Assembly: GCA_039621445.1 (NCBI GenBank)
Contig: CP154957.1
Coordinates: 26,830,541-26,894,540 of the forward strand
From: Euglena gracilis
Lineage: Eukaryota; Euglenida; Euglenophyceae; Euglenales
Reading direction: 5' to 3'
DNA: 64,000 bases
Shown here: positions 53,222 through 63,029 of the stretch, piece after piece
Numbering within the stretch: the first letter of the stretch is position 1
Layout of the letters: the number at the start of each line of letters is the position of its first letter
Program-made: the position numbers and the translations under genes
The notes under the pieces: generated by a model
What the model was told of the DNA's origin: nothing
Databases searched by the model: none
What the model saw: only the letters and a program-made list of their open reading frames with translations

Positions 53222-56200
53222 TCAATGCGTGGAGCCCGTTGTCGCGCGACCATGACCACTCTGCGTCTCGTCGGTCCGCGTTGATCGAGGCTGCAGCCAC
53301 CCCCGCAGGTCCGTGCATCGTCGTTTCACGCTCGCGGCTGGCTTCGCCGCTGGTGACCTCTCCCGCGTCCGTGGCGGGGAGGGATCCACCTCTGCTGCTG
53401 CTGGTCTGATGGGCGGGGCAGCGCGCTTCCGCTTGGGGGGAGGCTCCGCGACGTCCTCAGCAGGCTGCCGCCCCCGCGGTGGGGGAGCCGTCGTCACAGC
53501 CCCCGGTGCTACCAAACCTGCCACGTAGGCGCGCCACCGCATGACAAACTCATCATAATAGCCCTCTGGGTCGCCGACAGCGGGGCGTACCACCTGTACG
53601 GACCAGCGCAGCTGATGCAGCGCCGGCGCCCCCGCCTGTACTGCAAACTGCATCTCCCGCACGCGAAGCCACCCCCGCAACTCGTCGTCCTTCGCTGCCT
53701 GAGCCCGCAACCGTCTCGCAAAGCTGGCAGCCAGCGCCGCACGATTGTCGCCGTTCACACCTGCTGGGAACTCCCGCGCATGCTCCACCTCCCAGAGAAT
53801 CAAGAGGGCCATGGTGACCTCCCCGTCCTCCACCTCTACCGCCTTCAGGTACGGCGTTCGGCGCAGCCACATAGCCAGCTCTGCATTCACCCCCGCCATG
53901 ACTACGCACGTGCGCGCCGTTGGGGCCACCGCCGCCTCACGCGCCTCCTCTGACTGCCGCCACTGTTCGACATCCATCCGTGCCTTCGGCTTCCGGTTCC
54001 AGAGGCGCAACCCACCCCGCTGTGCCACCAGCAGTGGGGGGTCCAGCACCCGTTTCGCCACGAGGTTGCTCATGACCTTCGCCATCCGCCGCACACGCGA
54101 TGTAACGGCGGCCCCCGGGCTGTCCGTAAAAGCCTCCGAGGTGACCCGCTCAAAGCACGCCACCAAGGTCTCCGCCGTGGAGCCTTCCAAGACAGCACAG
54201 ACCACCGTATCCTCCCGCAGCACCGTCACCAACCGCTCCCGCAGCCACTCAGACCGTTGCTTCCCAGCGATGGGTATCCGCGGCAGCACCGCCGGCACCA
54301 CAGGCAGGACGGCCGTCGACGAAGAATTGTTTGTCAACAGCAGTGTCCGCCTCTGGACCTCCAACTCCCGCAGTGCTCGCGGCGACAACTGCCGTTCCGC
54401 TGCCAGCGTACTTGGTCGAGGCTGGCCCACCAAGCATGAGGTTGGCAAGGTTGTAGACCTGGCCGTTGTGCCGCCCACCGTGGACACCAAAGCCTGACGA
54501 CGCCGCAGGCGCTCAGCCGTCTGCAAGGCCAGCGCCAGGTGCAGCCGCTTGCAGAACGAAGCCAACTTTGACGGTGGCAGTGCGACCACGGAGGCCACCG
54601 AGGCGGGGAGGACAGCAGCCACCAGCTGCCACCGATGCTCCCGCAGCCACTCCACAGGGGGGGAGGCTGTTCCCACTCCTGCTTCCACCGCCGCCTTGAT
54701 CCACGCCTCTTGCAGCAGCTGCAGCCAGTCTGTGGTTCCGGTAGCCGGGCAGCTGAAGAGGATATGCTCATCATCCTCCTCCGGTGCATCGCAGCAAGGG
54801 CAGGCAGCAGACTCCTCCATCCGGTGTCGCCACAGCCGCGCCCGCGCTGACAGACAGCCCGCCCGCACCCGCGCCACCCACTTCAACACCCACCGCGGCG
54901 CTGCATGCACGAAGCCAGCTGCCGTCACCACCGGCCGCCGGAAGATACTCGTCGAGCTACCCCAGTCCACCTCCACCGTCCTAGGGTACAGCAGATCTAG
55001 GAGAGGGCGTGTCCGCCGCGGTAGCGATCCCCGCGCCCGCCAGTCCACCAGTGACAGACCCGATTGGACATCGCGCACCACAGCACCGGTGGAGTTGAGC
55101 AGCAACACGGCATCCTCCAGCGGCCCTGAGTCCACTGACGCCACTGGCACCCCCACACCTGCCGCCGCCGCCGCCTTGGCATAATGGTCAGCCAGGTCAT
55201 TGCCCACCGCCTTCGGATGGCCCAGTTCAATGGCCCGCGCGTCGTGTGCCTTCACCTTCTCCAGGACTGGCGGTGCAGCACAGCCAGCTGCCAGCTGCAG
55301 CACACGGCGGACCTCCACGCGGTCAGCACACCGAAGTACCCGAGCCGCGGAGTATGTCGACCAACCCAACAGCAGCAGCAAGGACGTCAAGGAGTCGGTC
55401 AACACCTGCAGCGCATCCATCTCCATGGCCAGTCCCAGGGCCACCAGTTCACAGTGAGTACTACTCCGGGGCGCCTCCACACACGCCTGCCGCACCTCAT
55501 TCCGATCAGGCATCACCGCCGCCGCCCCACCTGAGCGCCCCACCATCGAACCGTCAGTGAACACCGCCCAGCCCTCCGGCAGGTCGTCCACAGGCTCCAA
55601 CCGGATCTCCCCACCATATGCCGCCTCCGGCAGCAAGAAGGGCCAGCTCAACGCCCGTAAGCACACGTCGTTCCGGACCGCACGCCAGCCCACCGCGGTT
55701 AAGGCAGATTGTAGTGCATCCGTCGGCTCCTCCCACGCACCGTGCAGACAGGCCACCTCACGATGCACCGCACCGACGAGCCCCGGCAGATTGGCCACCA
55801 GCTGCAGCCATCGGAGCTGCCGGCACCGCATCTCCCACACTGGGTCCATCAACGAAGAGGCCCCCAATGGCGGACCGCACAGCACCTCCGGAGCCCGCCA
55901 CGTGTTGAGCTTCAGCGGCTCTTTTGCAGCCAGCAGATTGCGGCCCAGCATGGTGAGGGGCTCCAGCTGCGCCGCCCGCAAGTTCCGCACCTCACAACCG
56001 TACAGTGCTTGCGGCAGCACGGTGGCCTTCCACAAGTGTGCTGCCAAGGACGTCGGCACGTCCAGGGACCGCAGCCGATGAGCGGTGGCGAGCGCCTTCG
56101 GCACTCGTGTCTCCAGGTGCTGTCTCGTGGCCACCACCTCCACCGCTGCCAACACCACCCCCACAATCCGGAACACCGGTGCCGTCTCCACCACCAAAGA

Positions 56201-58717
56201 GTCCACGTGCAGCTGTCGCCGGCTCTGCCCGTTCCACCACAGCTGAACCTTTGTGACCTCCAAGTCCAGCAATGCGCACCACCGTAAGTACGCTGAAACC
56301 GGCGCCCGCATCTCTTCTTCACTCCTCCCCACCAATGCGACGTCGTCCGCGTAGCTCACCGATGGGACCGTTGTCGCACCAATGGCCACACCGTAGCCCT
56401 GTGCCCGTGCCCACCGATGAAACGCCTCCAGCAGCAGGTTGAGCAAATCGGGGCTCGCCGGGCAGCCCTGTGCTGCACCATTTGCCGCCTGCCACTCCGC
56501 ACCGTCCACCTGCCCGTAGCGGAAGCGCCGCCAGAGCTGAGAGTAGAACGCTTCGAAGCCCCGCACCACCTCCTCCCGCACGCCAGCCCGCCGTGCCACC
56601 CCAAATAGGGCCCACCATGGCAGCGTGTCGTAGCACTTCTTGATATCGAAGGAAGCCAGCCACAGCTCCTCACCCCGCGCCTGCAAGGCGATGAGGTCCT
56701 GTAGCAGCTGCGCCACATGCACAGTCCCAGACTGTGAACGGAACCCCATTGCTGCGTCCCCTAGGTATGTCGCCTGCAGCACGGGCGTCCACTCCTGCAC
56801 CACGCCTTTGGCCCACACGCGATACGGCAGGTCCAGCACAGTGATGGGCCGTTGGTCCGCTGGCCGTGACCCACCACTCGCTTTAGGGATCATGGTGACA
56901 TACGCCGTGGTCCACGCCGCGGGCCAGCGCCCCTCCTCCTCCACCAGCTGAAACAGACGCGCCAGTGCCGCATGCCAAGCCACGGGCAAAGACTTCCACA
57001 CCGCCAGCGGAATACCCAAGGGGCCCGGCGCTGCCCCCTCACGCATCGCCTCCAGCACACTCCGGATCCGCTCCGCTGTCCATGCCGAGTGTGGCCACAC
57101 CACCACTGGGATATGCAACCCGAACTCTGAGGACAACAGATGCTGCCACCGCGAGGTCCCATCCACCCCTGCATGCCGCCGCAGCACGGAGTCCACCCAG
57201 AACCCCCGCACCGCAGCATCCACCTCCTCCGTCGACTCGCATTGCACGCCATCGGCGTTGAGGATGGGGGTGCTGCCCCATGCCGGGGACTCCCCGCGGA
57301 GCCACCCGTAGACCGTTGCTGGTCGCGTCCGCCAGAGCACAGGCAGAGCATCCCGCCATCGTCGCTTCCGGTCTGCACGCATTGCCCGGGTACACTCCTC
57401 CAGCACCACCCGCGCGGCGCCCCTAGCCGTCTCCACTAGTGCTAGCATTGCCGCCACTGTGCCGACTGGCACATCCACCCCCAAGCCCCGCAACTCGTGG
57501 ATCAGACGGAGGCGCAACCAAGGTGAGCAGCCAGGTGTGGAAGGACAATGCCGCAAATTGTCCTCCAACTTTTGCAGAAGCGTCAGTTGGCGCCGCGCCC
57601 GCCGCACCTTATCGGACGCATAAGCTTGCCGCCGCACCACTGGCCGCATGCTCCAGCCCCCCGCCAGGTGCACCAGATGCCGCAGCGAAGCACACAGTGC
57701 CGCAGATAGCGCCTCCAAACCCAGCCCCGAAGCCCCCTGCAGCAAGGCGTGCACTGCCGCGGAGCGCTGCCACTGCTCGAGGAGCTCTTCCCACGACCGC
57801 GACGCCCGGAGCTCGGCCGATGGCAACTGAAGCAACTCTGGTAGCACAGGCCGAGGTCGACGCCACGTCAGTCGCACCACGGGCGCTGCAATGGACACCA
57901 TCACTGGGGAGTGGCCACCGTCCCGCACCGCAGAGACCACCTCCAGGGATCGCACGAGCAACATTGCCGCCCGGTTGGCCAGCGCAAGGTCGATGCGTGA
58001 TCCTGATGTCCGGCCCGTGCTGTCGGCATTGCGGAACGTCCAAGGCAGGTTGGTCTCACCGTGCAGCGCCACCTGAACGTCCACGAACGGCCCCCCCGGC
58101 CCCAGCAGCCGGACGAGCAGCGGACAAGCTGGGCGTCGTCCTCCACTAGCACCCTGGTAATCCCGCGGCGGGTTCACGGTGCCATTGAAATCCCCCAGGA
58201 GCAGCACCGGAATCTGCATATCCAGGCAGTGGACGAAGTCCAGAAATGCCGCCGCGAATTGCTGCCGTTGCACCGCCAGCTCCTTCGCCTGCTGCGGCGC
58301 GTACACCGACACCAGCAGCAGCCCCCGTGGCAGCCCAGGCTGTGGAGAGAGCCGCACTGCATGCACCCGCCGCATGGCATGCAGGCGCCACCAAGCCGCC
58401 CCCTTCGGCATTACCACCTCCACCGCCACTGCCTCATCCACGAGGAAGCCCACACCGCATGCCCGGCCCCAAAGCCCGTTGGCCACCGCCTCCGCCGGTC
58501 GACCGTGATGCAGCCGCAAGCCGCATTGCCGTGCCGTGGTCTGCGCTGTCTCCAGCGGCACCGGTGCCAAATGTGTTTCCTGCACCGCGAGGACATCCGC
58601 CCCTAGGGACTTGCATACATCCACCTTGGGCACCGCCCAGTGGGAGACGTTCCACGTCCCCACCCGCAACGCCCCGTCAGGCATCGGCCTGCATCTCCCC
58701 CGCTGCGGACTTCGCAC
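53222..58717 (-). CDS. LINE family 2 ORF2: endonuclease, reverse transcriptase, RNase H
   Basis: 1831 codons. An APE-type endonuclease (about 18-265) shows GTWN, the metal-binding Glu in VQETHL (Glu47), VYAP, LLGDFNG, RIDLALAN and GGHSPV. The RT (about 600-850) shows IPKASGG, FDIKKCYDTLPWW, AAQGCPASPDLLNLLL and the catalytic YADD at 789-792. The RNase H (about 1048-1180) shows TDGS, the E in THCELVALG, LTDS and GNDLADHYA. A CCHC-type finger CPCCDAPEEDDEHILFSC lies near 1305. About 500 further residues follow without a domain I recognise, which is unusually long. All key catalytic residues are present, so the protein looks active. The first ATG (58717) lies inside ORF1; a second, ATG at 58684, overlaps the ORF1 stop as ATGCCTGA. 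Confidence 0.93.
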   Translation of the reverse strand: MRSPQRGRCRPMPDGALRVGTWNVSHWAVPKVDVCKSLGADVLAVQETHLAPVPLETAQTTARQCGLRLHHGRPAEAVANGLWGRACGVGFLVDEAVAVEVVMPKGAAWWRLHAMRRVHAVRLSPQPGLPRGLLLVSVYAPQQAKELAVQRQQFAAAFLDFVHCLDMQIPVLLLGDFNGTVNPPRDYQGASGGRRPACPLLVRLLGPGGPFVDVQVALHGETNLPWTFRNADSTGRTSGSRIDLALANRAAMLLVRSLEVVSAVRDGGHSPVMVSIAAPVVRLTWRRPRPVLPELLQLPSAELRASRSWEELLEQWQRSAAVHALLQGASGLGLEALSAALCASLRHLVHLAGGWSMRPVVRRQAYASDKVRRARRQLTLLQKLEDNLRHCPSTPGCSPWLRLRLIHELRGLGVDVPVGTVAAMLALVETARGAARVVLEECTRAMRADRKRRWRDALPVLWRTRPATVYGWLRGESPAWGSTPILNADGVQCESTEEVDAAVRGFWVDSVLRRHAGVDGTSRWQHLLSSEFGLHIPVVVWPHSAWTAERIRSVLEAMREGAAPGPLGIPLAVWKSLPVAWHAALARLFQLVEEEGRWPAAWTTAYVTMIPKASGGSRPADQRPITVLDLPYRVWAKGVVQEWTPVLQATYLGDAAMGFRSQSGTVHVAQLLQDLIALQARGEELWLASFDIKKCYDTLPWWALFGVARRAGVREEVVRGFEAFYSQLWRRFRYGQVDGAEWQAANGAAQGCPASPDLLNLLLEAFHRWARAQGYGVAIGATTVPSVSYADDVALVGRSEEEMRAPVSAYLRWCALLDLEVTKVQLWWNGQSRRQLHVDSLVVETAPVFRIVGVVLAAVEVVATRQHLETRVPKALATAHRLRSLDVPTSLAAHLWKATVLPQALYGCEVRNLRAAQLEPLTMLGRNLLAAKEPLKLNTWRAPEVLCGPPLGASSLMDPVWEMRCRQLRWLQLVANLPGLVGAVHREVACLHGAWEEPTDALQSALTAVGWRAVRNDVCLRALSWPFLLPEAAYGGEIRLEPVDDLPEGWAVFTDGSMVGRSGGAAAVMPDRNEVRQACVEAPRSSTHCELVALGLAMEMDALQVLTDSLTSLLLLLGWSTYSAARVLRCADRVEVRRVLQLAAGCAAPPVLEKVKAHDARAIELGHPKAVGNDLADHYAKAAAAAGVGVPVASVDSGPLEDAVLLLNSTGAVVRDVQSGLSLVDWRARGSLPRRTRPLLDLLYPRTVEVDWGSSTSIFRRPVVTAAGFVHAAPRWVLKWVARVRAGCLSARARLWRHRMEESAACPCCDAPEEDDEHILFSCPATGTTDWLQLLQEAWIKAAVEAGVGTASPPVEWLREHRWQLVAAVLPASVASVVALPPSKLASFCKRLHLALALQTAERLRRRQALVSTVGGTTARSTTLPTSCLVGQPRPSTLAAERQLSPRALRELEVQRRTLLLTNNSSSTAVLPVVPAVLPRIPIAGKQRSEWLRERLVTVLREDTVVCAVLEGSTAETLVACFERVTSEAFTDSPGAAVTSRVRRMAKVMSNLVAKRVLDPPLLVAQRGGLRLWNRKPKARMDVEQWRQSEEAREAAVAPTARTCVVMAGVNAELAMWLRRTPYLKAVEVEDGEVTMALLILWEVEHAREFPAGVNGDNRAALAASFARRLRAQAAKDDELRGWLRVREMQFAVQAGAPALHQLRWSVQVVRPAVGDPEGYYDEFVMRWRAYVAGLVAPGAVTTAPPPRGRQPAEDVAEPPPKRKRAAPPIRPAAAEVDPSPPRTRERSPAAKPAASVKRRCTDLRGWLQPRSTRTDETQSGHGRATTGSTH

Positions 58718-60779
58718 GCTTCAGGTCCTGCTTCGGAGGGGGGCTGTTCAAGTCCATCATCACATCGCCGGCTGCAGCACGAGGCGGCGTCTCGGGCCTC
58801 ACCGGCACAGCCACTGCGCCTCCAGGCACAGTGCCACCACCAATGCTTGCCGCCGCCAGCGCAGTTACCACCATTGGTGAAGAAGCCGCCGCTGCTGCGG
58901 TTTCTGCAAATGGAGGTCCTCCGGCATACGGCTCGTGCGTCCTCCGCCCCAGCGCCGCATCTCGCTCCCGCCGCAACGCCTCATTCTCACGCCTCAACTC
59001 ATGCACCTCGGCCATGAGCGCAGCGAGCTGTGCCAGCAAGCGATCGACTTTGTCCTCCAAGCCTCCAGAAGCCGTTGACTTTGGCACTGCAACCGTTGAC
59101 TTTGAAACAGCCTCCGCCCGTCGTTGTTGCCGTTCCTCCCGCCGCGTGGGTGGCAGAGGCGTTCGAGCAACCACCGGACGTGCCACCGCTGGCGTGCCGG
59201 CCCCTGATGGGAGTGGTGAAGAGGCTGAAGCGGAAATAGGTGCACCGCCTCCACCCTTGTCACCTCCTGCCCGCAGGCCGCCGCCCCAGGTCGAAGACTC
59301 TGCCAACGCCACCCCTCCTCTGCCAGGCCGCGCCACCACGTTCCTTGCCCCGCGAGATGGAGGTGGATCTGCCTCGTGCAGCGCGGCTGCCGACGCCACC
59401 CAGGAGCCATCATCCAGGGTACGCTTAACAGGTTCCCCGACGGCGGCGAAAAAGACGCAGCTACGGAAAGGACCCATCCGCCCCACCCGCAGTTGGTCCT
59501 TGATCGGCTGCAGGCCCATGGTGGTGATGATCTCCCTGGCCCGCCACACCTCCGCCTCTGTCAGCGGTCCCAAACGCCACCACCGCTGGCCCGGTACGGC
59601 GGCCCGGAACAGGAGTTTGTCGTCCCGCAGCGCATAGCGGAGTTGTGCTTGTAGCACCGCAGCATCCACCCCTGGCTCGGTCCGGACCGCGATGTCCTTC
59701 CCATCCACCACCAGGCCCGCCACACCTGGCACCTCCCGCAGCGCGCGCCAGACGTTCTCCGCCACAGAACGTTGCCCTCTCAGCCACTGCAAACGGAAGC
59801 AGTGGCGCTGCAGGTCCGCCGCGGTGTTGTCGTTCCACAGTGGCCGCAAGAATGTGCCGCCACACCCGCTCCCCTGCAACCAGGTCCGCGCTGCCGGCCG
59901 GGGTACTCCAATCACCGCCGAAATTTGTCCATCCTCCGTAACGGCGAACTGCCGGATGTGCTGTGCTGCCGGGGCACGCAGTTGCATTTCCTCCGCGATC
60001 TTGTGCAATGCCCCCCGCAATGCCCGCTCAGCGCGTTCTCGACGTGCTGCGGCCGGAACGATGGCGTCCACCCGCAACAGCTCCAGGGGGTCTGGTGAAA
60101 CAGGCGGCGGCTGGCTGCGTAGCCACCGCCATGTCACCGGCGGCCGCTCACCATTGCATCGCCACACGTTGATGGCGAGTAGCACTTTGCTGGCATCCAT
60201 CCGCGCCATCTCCCACTCTGGCGGTGGGAGCTGCCGTGCCTTTGCTGGCAGCCGTAACAGCACCGGCCGCTCCCCAATGGCCACCACGGACACAGCCAGG
60301 TCCGGATCCTCGAAGAGTGCCTTTGCCTGTGGTACCACCCGTCGGAGCTCCGCCAGCCCCTTCACCGCTGTTGCCTCCGCCCGCGGGACAACACAGAAGA
60401 CGGTGCACAGGGCTGCAGCCGCCTCCACTGCCATCTGCCGCCGCACCCGCTCCAGCCACTTCTCGAGGTGAGGACGTGGCTGCACAACCACCAGGTATGA
60501 ATTGCTGCTACCGGGGCCCCACCGTGTCAGTTTGGACGGGTTCAGCGCCTCGGCATCCTCCACGTCAGGCCGGCTGAGGAAATCGCCTCCAACAACCACC
60601 CGCTGCTCCGCCACCACGGACCCATGCATCTCCCGCAACACCCCCTCCATCCACTGCCGCTCCAAGCGTGTGTCATGCACCCGGACAATGTCTGTATCCG
60701 GCAGCCGCCCTGGCGGTTCCCACCCTGCAGCCCGCAGCTGACCGAGAGTCTGCGGTTCTCGCAGCGTCCTGGCCTCCAT
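58677..60779 (-). CDS. LINE family 2 ORF1 protein, coiled-coil
   Basis: 700 codons from ATG at 60779. ORF1 proteins of LINEs bind the element RNA and form multimers. Here residues 1-450 are globular without a domain I can name (blocks such as VVVGGDFLSRPDVED and QPRPHLEKWLERVRR). Residues about 470-560 are Gly/Pro/Ala-rich. Residues about 580-618 form a clear coiled coil (LEDKVDRLLAQLAALMAEV, ELRRENEALRRERD). The C-terminus ends in a basic segment (PPPKQDLKRAKSAAG). No CCHC knuckle is seen. It overlaps ORF2. Confidence 0.85.
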   Translation of the reverse strand: MEARTLREPQTLGQLRAAGWEPPGRLPDTDIVRVHDTRLERQWMEGVLREMHGSVVAEQRVVVGGDFLSRPDVEDAEALNPSKLTRWGPGSSNSYLVVVQPRPHLEKWLERVRRQMAVEAAAALCTVFCVVPRAEATAVKGLAELRRVVPQAKALFEDPDLAVSVVAIGERPVLLRLPAKARQLPPPEWEMARMDASKVLLAINVWRCNGERPPVTWRWLRSQPPPVSPDPLELLRVDAIVPAAARRERAERALRGALHKIAEEMQLRAPAAQHIRQFAVTEDGQISAVIGVPRPAARTWLQGSGCGGTFLRPLWNDNTAADLQRHCFRLQWLRGQRSVAENVWRALREVPGVAGLVVDGKDIAVRTEPGVDAAVLQAQLRYALRDDKLLFRAAVPGQRWWRLGPLTEAEVWRAREIITTMGLQPIKDQLRVGRMGPFRSCVFFAAVGEPVKRTLDDGSWVASAAALHEADPPPSRGARNVVARPGRGGVALAESSTWGGGLRAGGDKGGGGAPISASASSPLPSGAGTPAVARPVVARTPLPPTRREERQQRRAEAVSKSTVAVPKSTASGGLEDKVDRLLAQLAALMAEVHELRRENEALRRERDAALGRRTHEPYAGGPPFAETAAAAASSPMVVTALAAASIGGGTVPGGAVAVPVRPETPPRAAAGDVMMDLNSPPPKQDLKRAKSAAGEMQADA

Positions 60780-60805
60780 CTGAACCGGCTGCCACTCCGA
60801 CCCCC

Positions 60806-63029
60806 GCCTATAGGCCTGATGGAAAGGTCAGAAGAGGGTCCATGGACCTGTGGCCTGTAAGCCTGGGGTATCTATGGCACAGATGGCCATTTCCTGGGAG
60901 TCGGTGGTCTGATCTCCCGAACGTAATCTCCTTCAGGAGATTCCAATATCTCCAGTATCGGAGGTTCGAAATTTACAAGTTGCCTTTCAGGCTCATCAGC
61001 ATCAAAGTCGGGATATTCCCATTTTTGTGTATACCCATCGGGTAATCGTACTCCAAGCCTGTTGGCTTCTCGATGAGGAAAGTTCTGGAGGTTATCCCAG
61101 AAGAAAAGTGGCAACATTGCCGGCCAGATCCAAAAATTCAGGCGGGGATGGTTGCATTGAACCTGTGGGGGTATCCCCGGATAAACGGCAGGATCTGCCT
61201 TGGTGTGCCAACCTGCGACTCGCGCTCGGATGGTGAATGGCCTTAAAACTTCTCTTACCCAATCGGTAAATTCCATTTTATAGGCCTCAGGGGGGTATTC
61301 AGGCAACAAAAAGGTAAAACTTGGTCGGTTTGGCAGGCTTTGTGCCGTAAAAAGTGGGTATATCACCCTGTCCCAATCGGAGTCTTGAAAAATGTATGGC
61401 ACTTTGGCCTTGCCTGCTGACTCGACTGCGAGTCGGACAGCTGCGCTGTCAAGATGAAAATCTTTGGCGATTCCGCCTGTGCGGTAGCTGTGTACAGCTT
61501 TAAACTTCTTGAACTGGTAGAAGTTGATTTGGGACTTATAGTCCTGCTTGAATTTGACCAGATGGTCTTCATTTTCTGGTATGACTCTAGTCATACCGCC
61601 AGTGGCAGGTAGCCAAAAATCTGCCTGTAGGCAGTTGATGCAACGGACAGGTATGTCCTTGTCATAATCGTTTTCCGTCCAGCGGAAATTATCCATATTG
61701 GACCATGTCAGTAGGCAATCGCCACAAACCAGTGCTGCGCAATTGCGCACATATGCATCATGGTGGAAGCTTATGCTATCCGGGTTGCGTGTGCAAATAT
61801 GCACTGCAGGCATGTCGTTTCGTAGCCTATGGCATGCTCTACATAACCACAATAGTGGATCATTGTCCTGGAAATCCAGTACGAAATTTCCTCCAAAGTA
61901 TTGGGCTAATACCCTTGGAGATTTCGCATTCCAAAAACGCCAAGTGTGGCTGGTCGTGAAAATACCGGGTTGATCCCGGTGGAACAAGGGCTTGATCCAC
62001 TTGTTCAGCCAGGGGTCACTGCTGTTGCGGATCATATTGATCCTAGCCTGGCGAGTGTTGAGGGGGTCTACTCTGGACAATACGTCCTCAGTCCAAAATG
62101 GCTCATCGGCCTCGTGAGGGACATTTGACCGAATCGGTCTGATTGTGGGTTTGCGCTTAGCGCCTTCAGAGGTTGCAGCCAAATAGCTGGCCATGGGTAT
62201 TGTGGGCCTATGGCCTGTCCCAGAGCCATCTCCACCAGACGGTGGTGACTCATCATCCCGGCGGCTTTCACCGGGCTTGCAGCCTTCGGCTGTGGGTTTA
62301 GCCTTAGGCTTTTTATGTTTGCCATATCGGCGTGCTTCTTTTGGGTCTGCCGGAGGTAGTGGTCGTTCCGCCTTCGGCGGTGCCGGTGCTGCCGGTTTGG
62401 CAGGAGGTGCCGATGCTGCCGGTTTGGCAGGCGGAGGTTGCATTTCCGCCGTTGGCGGTGTTGGTGCAGCTGGTTTAGCTGCTGGGACATCTAACTCCAT
62501 TGGAGTTGTAGCCGTAGGCTGTACGGCTGTTGAGCTGCTATCTGCCGTAGTAACCCTTTGGGTTTCGGGAGGGGATGTGGCTGGTGAGCCTCGAGGGGTC
62601 AGTACTGCTGATACTGCGGACATCGCCGCGGTCAGCCCCTGTAACACACCACCTAAAACACCTGTAGGTATTGTTGGTGATGCGACAGGTTCTGTCGGGG
62701 TTGGTGCCGTTGGCACTGCGGGTAAGGAGAGGGGTGGTACGGGAGGTACCGGTGGCCGTTCGGCCTCGGATGCAGGAGATTCCGTCTCTGAGCTGACATC
62801 TCCTTCAGGCGGAAGGGGTGTCCTGGAGCCTTTTGGGACTAATGGAAGGGCTGATGGCTGAGGTTCATCAGCACATATGTCTTCCAGGCCTTCCATGCGG
62901 TCTTCACCGCCCTCACCATCACTCTCCTCACTGTCCTCCACCGTTTCTGGTGAAGCGGCAGGGGCCGCTGGCTGTTCCGCTATAGCGGTGGGCACAGTTG
63001 TTGGTTGCGCAATCGCGCTGGTGGGGGGT
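60806..63029 (-). repeat. 2,224-bp direct repeat, right copy
   Basis: Partner of 50912-53135. It contains the 3' UTR and the last 707+ codons of the 971-codon gene. Confidence 0.92.

Larger units (their letters stand above)
53136..60805 (-). mobile_element. Complete two-ORF non-LTR retrotransposon (LINE family 2)
   Basis: On the minus strand: 26-bp leader, ORF1 (60779-58677), overlapping ORF2 (58717-53222), 86-bp 3' UTR. There is no poly(A) or simple-repeat tail at the 3' end (...CCAGACAGAGACA). Both ORFs are uninterrupted over 7.5 kb, and the G+C content is high compared with flanking host-like sequence. The flanks are 2,224-bp direct repeats. The endonuclease-RT-RNase H order is that of the I/R1/L1-like LINE groups; I cannot place the clade. 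Confidence 0.85.

Noticed and set aside
58246-59637. 463-codon plus-strand frame
   Set aside because: Antisense shadow of LINE ORF1/ORF2 in GC-rich sequence; the minus frames contain the recognised domains.
50912-63029. Long terminal repeats of an LTR retrotransposon
   Set aside because: The repeats are coding sequence of another gene. They lack TG...CA ends, and no protease or integrase lies between them; the enclosed element has a LINE-type endonuclease.
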